Source: Frankia sp. (GTDB lineage Bacteria; Actinomycetota; Actinomycetes; Frankiales; Frankiaceae). From it: DNA of 10,096 nucleotides. This document shows, in pieces, positions 1 through 7,103 of the stretch. Under the pieces are notes generated by a model. That model saw only the letters and a list, made by a program, of their open reading frames with translations. It ran no database searches and was not told the origin of the DNA. The first letter of the stretch is position 1; each line of letters starts with the position of its first letter. The position numbers and the translations under genes were made by a program. The stretch is taken from positions 1 through 10,096 of the forward strand of contig JADGHD010000133.1 in NCBI GenBank assembly GCA_019689615.1. Reading direction: 5' to 3'.

Positions 1-54
1 GTGCCCAGCCAGCCCACCCGCGACGCCGAGCCGGTCAGCCACAGCCAGGCCTAG
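1..54 (+). CDS. C-terminal end of an upstream gene (partial, unidentified)
   Basis: The first frame of the window is open from base 1 and ends at TAG 52-54, giving 17 residues rich in Ser, Pro, Gln and acidic side chains. This is typical of a disordered protein tail but too short to identify. The main support is a very strong hairpin that starts 18 bases after this stop, where a terminator would lie. proB (glutamate 5-kinase) often precedes proA in actinobacteria and would be a natural candidate, but nothing in these residues confirms it. Chance openness in GC-rich DNA is a real alternative. Confidence 0.3.
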   Translation: MPSQPTRDAEPVSHSQA

Positions 55-72
55 TTCCTGGCCAGCGCTGAC

Positions 73-113
73 CGCGGCGGGGCCGGCCGACCCGCACGGC
101 CGGCTCCGCCGCG
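73..113 (+). terminator. Strong hairpin, probable intrinsic terminator without a U tract
   Basis: Bases 73-89 pair with 97-113 in a 17-bp stem of nearly all G-C pairs with one G-T wobble (81 with 105), closing a 7-base loop (90-96). No T run follows, so this is the I-shaped kind of hairpin often found after actinobacterial genes, not a classical L-shaped terminator. It begins 18 bases after the stop at 52-54 and lies 154 bases before proA. If it terminates transcription, proA needs its own promoter between about 114 and 267. There the only TANNNT match I noticed is a weak TAGCCT at 202-207 with no good -35 box. Confidence 0.6.
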
Positions 114-267
114 CCGCGCCAGCCCGCGTGGCCGGCCAAACCGCCTGCCAGCGCTGCCCCTGGGGTGGTCCCGGCCACGGACCGCGGTCCCGGCCGCCGG
201 GTAGCCTCGATGCGGCAGCCCGCGCTGTGCGCGCGGCTTGGCCCGGTGCCAGGAGGGGAGCGGATCG

Positions 268-1524
268 ATGCAGGTCTCGGCGGAGGAAGTCCGGGCGTGC
301 GCCAGCCGGGCGAAGGTGGCCGCGGCGCAGCTCGCCCCGTTGTCGCGAGCCCCGAAGGACGCCGCGCTGCTGGGGATGGCCGAGGCCCTGCTCGCCCGCT
401 CCGGTGAGCTGCTGGCGGCGAACGAGCAGGACGTCGCGGCGGCCCGGGCCGGTGGCATGAGCGACGCGATGGTGGACCGGCTGACGCTCACCCAGGCGCG
501 GCTGGCGGCGATGGCCGACGGGCTGCGCCAGGTCGCTGGGCTGGTCGACCCGGTCGGCGAGGTCGTCCGCGGCCGGGTGCTGCCGAACGGGATGGAGCTG
601 CGCCAGGTCCGGGTGCCGCTCGGCGTCGTCGGGATCATCTACGAGGCCCGGCCGAACGTCACCGTGGACGCCGCCGGGCTGTGCCTGAAGAGCGGCAACG
701 CCGTCCTGCTCCGCGGCAGCGCCTCGGCCGTGCGCTCGAACACCGCGATCGTCGCCGTGCTGCGCGACGCGATCGTCGCCGCCGGGCTGCCGGCGGACGC
801 GGTGCAGCTGGTCCCCGGCGTCGACCACGAGTCGGTCAAGCACCTGATGCGGGCCCGCGGGCTGGTCGACGTGCTGATCCCGCGGGGTGGGGCCAACCTG
901 ATCCGCACGGTCGTCGAGGAGTCGACGGTGCCGGTGATCGAGACCGGCGTCGGCAACTGCCACGTCTACGTCGACGCCGACGCGGACCTCGACATGGCCG
1001 TGGACATCACGGTCAACTCCAAGACCCAGCGGGTCTCGGTCTGCAACGCGGCCGAGACGCTGCTGGTGCACGCCGACGTCGCCGCGGACTTCCTGCCCAG
1101 GGTCCTGGCCGCGCTGGCCGAGAAGGGCGTGACCGTGCACGGCGACGAGGCGGTGCGCGACGTCGACCCGAACGCCGTCCCGGCGACCGAGGACGACTGG
1201 TACGCCGAGTACCTCTCGTACGACATGGCGGTGAAGGTGGTCCCGTCGCTGGATGCCGCCGTCGAGCACATCCGCCACTACGGCAGCGGGCACACCGAGT
1301 CGATCGTCACCCGATCGCTCGCGGCCGCCCGCCGGTTCATCGCGACCTGCGACAGCGCCGCCGTGATGGTGAACGCCTCGACGCGGTTCACCGACGGAGA
1401 GCGGTTCGGCATGGGCGCGGAGATCGGCATCTCCACCCAGAAGCTGCACGCCCGCGGCCCGATGGGGCTGCCGGAGCTCACCTCGACGACCTGGGTGGCG
1501 TTCGGCGACGGCCACCTGGTCTAG
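268..1524 (+). CDS. proA: Gamma-glutamyl phosphate reductase (glutamate-5-semialdehyde dehydrogenase)
   Basis: Cytoplasmic enzyme for the second step of proline synthesis: NADPH-dependent reduction of L-glutamyl-5-phosphate (made by ProB) to glutamate-5-semialdehyde. The 418-residue product matches the family's usual length of about 415-420. Visible landmarks are the cofactor-binding stretch around LKSGNAVLLRGSASAVRSN, the PRGGANLI segment, the catalytic cysteine C259 in SVCNAAETLL, and the ProA signature at residues 325-346 (V-x5-A-V-E-H-I-x2-Y-G-S-G-H-T-E-S-I). The ATG at 268 is chosen because AGGAGG at 251-256 precedes it by 11 bases and the length fits. An in-frame ATG at 238 would add ten residues ahead of that ribosome-binding site. 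aceB follows after 43 bases on the same strand. No proB is visible upstream, and a strong hairpin separates proA from the preceding frame. Confidence 0.97.
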   Translation: MQVSAEEVRACASRAKVAAAQLAPLSRAPKDAALLGMAEALLARSGELLAANEQDVAAARAGGMSDAMVDRLTLTQARLAAMADGLRQVAGLVDPVGEVVRGRVLPNGMELRQVRVPLGVVGIIYEARPNVTVDAAGLCLKSGNAVLLRGSASAVRSNTAIVAVLRDAIVAAGLPADAVQLVPGVDHESVKHLMRARGLVDVLIPRGGANLIRTVVEESTVPVIETGVGNCHVYVDADADLDMAVDITVNSKTQRVSVCNAAETLLVHADVAADFLPRVLAALAEKGVTVHGDEAVRDVDPNAVPATEDDWYAEYLSYDMAVKVVPSLDAAVEHIRHYGSGHTESIVTRSLAAARRFIATCDSAAVMVNASTRFTDGERFGMGAEIGISTQKLHARGPMGLPELTSTTWVAFGDGHLV

Positions 1525-1567
1525 CCCACAACGCGGGTCTTACGGAACGAATCAGCCGGGAGGCGAT

Positions 1568-3190
<1,623 letters not shown>

Positions 3191-3192
3191 CC

Positions 3193-3208
3193 GGCCGGTC
3201 CGCCGGCC
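3193..3208 (+). terminator. Short GC hairpin after aceB, possible terminator
   Basis: GGCCGG at 3193-3198 can pair with CCGGCC at 3203-3208 around a 4-base TCCG loop, two bases after the aceB stop. There is no following T tract, and the stem is short for a region this GC-rich. The placement is right for a terminator, but chance is a realistic explanation. Confidence 0.28.
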
Positions 3209-3230
3209 CGTGCCCGTCCACCGGCCGTTG

Positions 3231-3331
3231 CGTCATCCCGTTACCGCGGTATTGACGGTTCGTACCCGGCGCATCTGCCTTCGTCGCAAACCGGGTATTT
3301 GGACCGCCTAGCTGGCACTATGGGATTGACG
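3231..3331 (+). promoter_or_regulatory. Candidate promoter/operator region for the MoxR-VWA pair
   Basis: This part of the 182-base gap between aceB and the ATPase gene is less GC-rich than its surroundings, as promoters in such genomes usually are. It holds a 10-bp palindrome TACCGCGGTA (3242-3251) directly followed by the -35-like TTGACG (3252-3257), with a second TTGACG at 3326-3331. I could not find a convincing TANNNT -10 box 16-18 bases after either, so the exact promoter is unresolved. A new transcription start in this gap is inferred from gap size and composition only. Confidence 0.25.
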
Positions 3332-3372
3332 AAAGCTGGTCCAGGGGGATCACGGGCGGAACGGAAGGTTCC

Positions 3373-4260
3373 ATGGCGCTGCAGGAACACGCATTCGCCG
3401 ACGTCGCGGACGTGCGCGGCCGGCTACGGGAGACCGGCTACCTCGCCGACGAGGCGATCGCCACCACGGTCTTCCTGGCCGACCGGCTGCGCAAGCCGCT
3501 GCTCGTCGAGGGGCCGGCGGGCACCGGCAAGACGGAACTGGCGAAGGCGCTGGCCGCCGCGGTGGGCGCGGAGCTGATCCGGCTGCAGTGCTACGAGGGC
3601 CTTGACGAGGCCCGTGCGCTGTACGAGTGGAACTACAAGAAGCAGCTGCTGCGCATCCAGGCCGGCTCGGCCGATGGCGGCGGCGCCGACTGGCGGTCCA
3701 CCCACGACGACATCTTCAGCGAGGAGTTCCTGCTCGCCCGGCCGCTGCTGGCGGCGATCCGCCGGGACGGCCCGACCGTCCTGCTGATCGACGAGACCGA
3801 CAAGGCGGACGTCGAGGTCGAGGGCCTGCTCCTGGAGGTTCTCTCGGACTTCCAGGTGACGATCCCGGAGCTGGGCACGATCAGGGCGAGCCGCCGGCCG
3901 TTCGTGATCCTCACCTCGAACGCCACCCGGGAGCTGTCCGAGGCGCTCAAGCGGCGCTGCCTCTACCTCAACCTCGACTACCCGTCGGCCGCCCGCGAGA
4001 AGGAGATCCTGCTCGCCCGGGTGCCCGAGCTGCCGGAGCAGATGGCCGAGGCGCTGGTCCGCACGGTCCGCGCGCTGCGGGCGATGGAGCTGAAGAAGGC
4101 CCCGTCCATCGCGGAGACCATCGACTGGGGGCAGACCGTGCTCGCGCTCGGCTTCGACTCCCTCAACGAGGCCGAGGTCGCCAGCACGCTCGGGGTCGTC
4201 CTCAAGCACGCGAGCGACCAGGCCCGCGCGATCAGCCAGCTCAAGCTCGGCGCCAACTGA
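3373..4260 (+). CDS. MoxR-family AAA+ ATPase, CoxD-like
   Basis: A 295-residue AAA+ ATPase of the MoxR family, cytoplasmic, of the type that uses ATP to remodel or insert metal into partner enzymes together with a VWA protein. Walker A is GPAGTGKT at residues 47-54 (K53, T54). Walker B is LLIDETDK at 137-144 (D140, E141). Sensor 1 is LTSNATRE at 180-187 (N183), followed by the arginines of LKRRC (194-195), a likely arginine-finger region. The C-terminal lid contains the family-typical IDWGQTVLALG. Overall it resembles CoxD, which matures the copper-molybdenum site of aerobic CO dehydrogenase in Oligotropha; the substrate here is unknown. Start ATG 3373 has GGAAGG at 3363-3368 with a 4-base spacer. 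The VWA gene follows after 46 bases on the same strand, the usual order for this pair. Family assignment is firm; the CoxD-like role is inference. Confidence 0.93.
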   Translation: MALQEHAFADVADVRGRLRETGYLADEAIATTVFLADRLRKPLLVEGPAGTGKTELAKALAAAVGAELIRLQCYEGLDEARALYEWNYKKQLLRIQAGSADGGGADWRSTHDDIFSEEFLLARPLLAAIRRDGPTVLLIDETDKADVEVEGLLLEVLSDFQVTIPELGTIRASRRPFVILTSNATRELSEALKRRCLYLNLDYPSAAREKEILLARVPELPEQMAEALVRTVRALRAMELKKAPSIAETIDWGQTVLALGFDSLNEAEVASTLGVVLKHASDQARAISQLKLGAN

Positions 4261-4306
4261 CCGGACGCCTGCGCCGCCCGGCCCGGACCGCGAAGGGGCA
4301 CCCGCG

Positions 4307-5749
4307 ATGAACCTCGTCGACCGCACGGTCGAGTTCACCGCCGCGCTGCGGCGCGCCGGCGTTCCGGTGAGCACCGCGGAGACCGTTGACGCGGTCCGGG
4401 CCGTCGGCGCGGTCGGCTGGCTGGACCGGGAGGCGGTCCGGGCGGCGTTCGCCGCGACGATGTGCAAGCGCCCGCTCTACCGCAACGCCTTCGACACGCT
4501 CTTTGAGCTGTACTTCCCGCCGCGCATCGGCGACGGCGCCGCCGGCGGGCTGGCGGGCGAGGGTGACGGCGAGCCGGGGGAGCAGGGCAGCGAATCCCGT
4601 CTGGACGGCACCCCGCCAGAGGATCTGGACCCCGAGCAGCTCGAGGCGCTGCGCCAGGCGCTGCGCGAGCGGCTGCGCCAGGCGCTGCTCGACGGCGACG
4701 ACGCCGCGCTGCGCGAGCTGGCCCGGCATGCGGTGGCCGCGTTCGGCGCCGCGCCCGGCGGGCCGAACGGCTCGCGTTCGTGGTTCGTGTTCCGGGTGCT
4801 GCGGGCGATGTCTCCGGATACCCTCATCGCCGCGCTGCTGGCCGCGATGCTCGGTCCACAGGACCGCGGCGGGCTCGCCGAGCGGATCGCCCGGCAGACC
4901 ATCTCGGACCGGATCCGCCAGTTCGAGGAGATGGTCCAGACCGAGATCCGCCGGCGGATGGCCGAGGAGCGGGGCATCGAGGCGACCGAGCGCACCGCGG
5001 TCAAGCCGCTCGCCGACCAGGTCGAGTTCCTGCGCGCCTCGCACGCGGACCTGGTGGAGCTGCGCCGACAGGTCTACCCGCTGGCCAGGCGCCTGGCCAC
5101 GAGGCTGACCGCGAAGCGCCGCCTTGGCCGCAGCGGCCGGCTCGACTTCCGCCGGACCGTCCGGGCGTCGCTGGCCACCGGTGGCGTGCCGCTGGAGACG
5201 AAGCACCGGCCGCACAAGCCGCACAAGCCCGAACTGGTGGTGCTCTGCGACGTCTCCGGCTCGGTGGCGTCGTTCGCCCACTTCACGCTGCTGCTCACGC
5301 ACGCCCTGCGGGAGCAGTTCTCCAAGGTGCGCGCGTTCGCCTTCATCGACACCACCGACGAGGTCACCCGATTCCTGCGCGGCCTCGACCTCGGCGACAT
5401 GATGGCCCGCATCGCCACGGAAGCCGAACTGGTCTGGTTCGACGGCCACAGCGACTACGGCCACGCCATCGAGGTCTTCGCCGAGCGCTACCCCGACGCC
5501 GTTGGCCCAAAGACCTCGCTGTTGGTCCTGGGCGACGCCCGGAACAACTACCGGGCGACAAAGGCGAACATCTTCAGGCAGCTGTGCGCCCAGGCCCGCC
5601 ACGCCTACTGGCTGAACCCCGAGCCCCGCAGCTACTGGGGCTCCGGCGACTCCGCCACCGCCGCCTACGGCGAGCTGGTCGACGACATGGTCGAGTGCCG
5701 CAACGTCGAGCAGCTTGAGGCCTTCATCGAACGCCTCCTGCCAACCTGA
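4307..5749 (+). CDS. VWA-domain protein, CoxE-like, partner of the MoxR ATPase
   Basis: A 480-residue protein without signal peptide or membrane segments. The N-terminal helical part (about 1-72) ends in RNAFDTLFELYFPPR, typical of CoxE-like proteins. A Gly/Glu-rich, probably disordered linker follows (about 74-110), then a helical, Arg/Ala-rich middle. The von Willebrand A domain carries the metal-binding (MIDAS) motif DVSGS at 315-319 (D315, S317, S319). A serine in GHSDYG (S382) stands where the MIDAS threonine is expected, and LGDARNNY at 408-415 supplies the later acidic loop (D410). Just before the domain, PHK occurs twice in tandem (9-base repeat at 5212-5229). Start ATG 4307 has AAGGGG at 4293-4298 with an 8-base spacer. 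In this family the VWA protein is the substrate-recognising partner of the ATPase. Its neighbour on the other strand is a molybdenum-cofactor gene, consistent with a role in molybdenum-enzyme maturation, though this is inference. Confidence 0.9.
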   Translation: MNLVDRTVEFTAALRRAGVPVSTAETVDAVRAVGAVGWLDREAVRAAFAATMCKRPLYRNAFDTLFELYFPPRIGDGAAGGLAGEGDGEPGEQGSESRLDGTPPEDLDPEQLEALRQALRERLRQALLDGDDAALRELARHAVAAFGAAPGGPNGSRSWFVFRVLRAMSPDTLIAALLAAMLGPQDRGGLAERIARQTISDRIRQFEEMVQTEIRRRMAEERGIEATERTAVKPLADQVEFLRASHADLVELRRQVYPLARRLATRLTAKRRLGRSGRLDFRRTVRASLATGGVPLETKHRPHKPHKPELVVLCDVSGSVASFAHFTLLLTHALREQFSKVRAFAFIDTTDEVTRFLRGLDLGDMMARIATEAELVWFDGHSDYGHAIEVFAERYPDAVGPKTSLLVLGDARNNYRATKANIFRQLCAQARHAYWLNPEPRSYWGSGDSATAAYGELVDDMVECRNVEQLEAFIERLLPT

Positions 5750-5761
5750 CCGACACCCACC

Positions 5762-5780
5762 CGCCGCCGCACCGGCGGCG
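5762..5780. terminator. Perfect hairpin between convergent genes, probable terminator
   Basis: CGCCGCCG at 5762-5769 pairs perfectly with CGGCGGCG at 5773-5780 around a CAC loop. It lies 13 bases after the VWA stop and 87 bases beyond the stop of the convergent mobA-like gene, so it could serve both strands, though it suits the VWA transcript better. There is no T tract. The 118-base gap contains little else: only weak inverted repeats such as GTCCC/GGGAC (5812-5816 and 5831-5835). Confidence 0.5.
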
Positions 5781-5867
5781 TCATCGGCACGATCTGGCGC
5801 CGAGGAGCCCTGTCCCTGTCGCTTTGGCTCGGGACTGCGATGCGGCTCGCGACGGCGCGCGGAGGGC

Positions 5868-6722
5868 TCAGCGGACGCCGGCCGCGGAATGGAAGGCGAC
5901 AGAATCGCCGTCCGCGAGCGGGGTCATCGGGTCGCGGGTGAGTGGCCCGTCGTCCAGCCTCGCCGCCACCGTCGGATCCTGGTCGAGGAGCAGGCCGACG
6001 GCCTCGGCTGCGGCGCCGAGCGTCGCTGCCCTGATCCGGTGCGGGCGGGCAGCGCCAGCGGCGTGGCCCAGGGTGTCGAGCAGGCGAACGATCACCTCGG
6101 GGGCGGGGCGGGCGCGGGCTGCCTGGTAGTCGGCTGGCGTGTTGACGTTGACGAGGGAGTCCAGGCCCGGGTCGGTGGCGGCGAGGGCCGGGTCGGTGAG
6201 CAGGGCCGCCTCGTCCAGGCGTTGGACGGCGCATTCCTGGAACAACAGGGCTGGGCGGGCTCGGTCCTCGGCGACCAGGCGGTCGGCGGTCTCGGCCAGG
6301 GCGGTGCGGTAGGCGGCGGCCAGTGGCTGGTGGTGGCCGCGGGCCACCGGTAGGGCCACGTCTGGGCCGCCCGGCGGGAGTTCGCGCAGTACCCGGCGGA
6401 TGAAGGCCGGGTGCAGGAAGGGCATGTCGGTGGCAGCGACGAAGGCGGCCTCGACCCCGGCCCGCGCGCGCAGCGCGGCCAGGCCGGCGGCTATGCCCTG
6501 GACCGGGCCCATGCCGGGGCGGGGGTCGGCGACCACCGTGGTGCCTGCCGGCAGCGTGGGCAGAGGCTGGCCGTCGGCCCGGACCACGACCACCGGGCCG
6601 GCGGTCGCGCGGGCCAGGATCGCGGCCGTTCGGTAGAGCAGCGTGGAGCCGTGCCACTCGAGGGTGGCCTTCGGGGTGCCCATGCGGGTGGATCGGCCGC
6701 CGGCCAGCACGACGCCGCCCAT
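5868..6722 (-). CDS. mobA: Molybdenum cofactor guanylyltransferase (MobA) with a C-terminal MoaD/ThiS-like domain
   Basis: MobA transfers GMP from GTP to molybdopterin to make the dinucleotide cofactor; the relative MocA uses CTP. Residues about 1-205 are a nucleotidyltransferase fold: LAGGRSTRMGTPKA at 6-19, DPRPGMGPVQGI at 66-77, the metal-binding ATDMPFL with D99, HQPLAAAY at 131-138 and NVNTPADY at 192-199. About 80 more residues follow (205-284). They read like a ubiquitin-fold sulfur carrier: VIVRLLDTLGHAAG at the start, and DPMTPLADGDSVAF near the end, as in MoaD. The terminal Gly-Gly needed for thiocarboxylation is absent (ends AAGVR). Start ATG 6722 is preferred because AGGTGA lies 5 bases upstream and MobA proteins begin just before the GVVLAGG strand. 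ATG 6761 would add 13 residues and has no visible ribosome-binding site. The gene stands alone on its strand. MobA versus MocA specificity cannot be settled here. Confidence 0.88.
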   Translation of the reverse strand: MGGVVLAGGRSTRMGTPKATLEWHGSTLLYRTAAILARATAGPVVVVRADGQPLPTLPAGTTVVADPRPGMGPVQGIAAGLAALRARAGVEAAFVAATDMPFLHPAFIRRVLRELPPGGPDVALPVARGHHQPLAAAYRTALAETADRLVAEDRARPALLFQECAVQRLDEAALLTDPALAATDPGLDSLVNVNTPADYQAARARPAPEVIVRLLDTLGHAAGAARPHRIRAATLGAAAEAVGLLLDQDPTVAARLDDGPLTRDPMTPLADGDSVAFHSAAGVR

Positions 6723-6876
6723 CCGGGTCACCTGGGGCGCTCGGGGTGGGGAGCCAGCCATCGGCCCAGGGTAGGCGGGCGGCCCGGGTCCGCGCCGAAT
6801 CGTCTGGGCGGGTGCGGATCGGAGCCGGTCTGGCGTTGCCGGTCACATTTCGGCAGAACGGCGGGTCTTGTCGGGC

Positions 6877-6882
6877 TAAGCT
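6877..6882 (+). promoter_or_regulatory. Candidate -10 box for the B12 uptake operon
   Basis: TAAGCT fits the TANNNT pattern of actinobacterial -10 boxes and sits just upstream of the riboswitch, where a promoter is required. No good -35 element is seen 16-18 bases before it (CAGAAC at 17). The whole gene-free stretch 6723-7100 holds this candidate, the riboswitch and its expression platform. The part at 6723-6876 between the divergent mobA-like and uptake genes shows the mobA ribosome-binding site (AGGTGA on the minus strand) and nothing else I can assign. Confidence 0.3.
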
Positions 6883-6889
6883 GCTGACG

Positions 6890-7012
6890 CCCTCGCGACG
6901 CGGGGGTGCCGTGGGGAGCCAGTGAAGTCCGGTGAGAAACCGGCGCTGTCCCGCAACTGTGAGTCCGGCGCGTGCTGGATGAGCCAGGCCCTGGTCCACG
7001 GTCACGTAACTA
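6890..7012 (+). promoter_or_regulatory. Cobalamin (B12) riboswitch aptamer
   Basis: An mRNA leader element that binds adenosylcobalamin or a related corrinoid and represses the downstream gene. The conserved landmarks are in order. A 5' strand CCGTGG (6909-6914) pairs with CCACGG (6996-7001) to close the core. Hairpin CCGGT/ACCGG (6929-6933 and 6939-6943) has a GAGAA loop. Next come the hallmark CCGCAACTGTGA (6951-6962) and the B12 box GAGCCAGGCCCTGGTC (6981-6996). A 7-bp hairpin (6890-6896 with 6900-6906, one G-T pair) sits at the 5' edge. It is about 90 bases before a btuF-like gene, exactly the expected target. The outer boundaries are approximate. Confidence 0.93.
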
Positions 7013-7018
7013 GTCCTC

Positions 7019-7103
7019 GGACGAAGGGCTGTGCGTGCGGCTTCAGCCACCCGGTGGCGCTGCATCCACGTCTTCTTCGTCCTCCGACGGAAGGCGGAGG
7101 ATG
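7019..7103 (+). promoter_or_regulatory. Riboswitch expression platform: Shine-Dalgarno sequestor and anti-sequestor
   Basis: Two mutually exclusive pairings are visible. OFF form: CCTCCG (7081-7086) pairs with CGGAGG (7095-7100), the likely Shine-Dalgarno sequence, around an 8-base loop. The stem extends outward through the start codon (7078-7080 with 7101-7103, including one G-T pair) to 9 bp. ON form: GGACGAAG (7019-7026), just after the aptamer, pairs with CTTCGTCC (7075-7082), removing part of the blocking arm. A GCCAC/GTGGC hairpin (7046-7058) lies inside that longer helix. This points to translational control, with B12 binding favouring the OFF form. The pairings are read directly from the sequence; the switching direction is inferred from how this riboswitch class works. 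Confidence 0.65.

Noticed and set aside
179..190. Perfect 12-bp palindrome GGACCGCGGTCC upstream of proA as an operator
   Set aside because: At this GC content several 12-bp palindromes are expected by chance in 10 kb, and nothing else marks it as a site.
5212..5229. Tandem 9-base repeat (CCGCACAAG twice) in the VWA gene
   Set aside because: It encodes a PHK duplication just before the VWA domain. Two copies of a short basic motif are not enough to call a functional repeat.
4241..5602. Long minus-strand open frame (453 codons) opposite the VWA gene
   Set aside because: It mirrors the codon bias of the real gene and shows no motif. The plus-strand frame carries the MIDAS motif and a ribosome-binding site.
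3373..5749. MoxR-VWA pair as a defence or conflict system
   Set aside because: Some MoxR-VWA pairs occur in such systems, but here there are no effector domains or mobile-element signs, and both proteins look like the housekeeping CoxD/CoxE type.
5665..7065. Minus-strand open frame (466 codons) overlapping the MobA gene and the riboswitch
   Set aside because: It is in a different frame from MobA, gives an Arg/Pro-rich product and runs through the B12 aptamer, so it is a shadow frame.
7035..7100. N-terminal extension of the B12-binding protein from ATG 7035
   Set aside because: It would place coding sequence inside the riboswitch expression platform and put 22 extra Ser/Arg residues before the signal peptide, with no ribosome-binding site.
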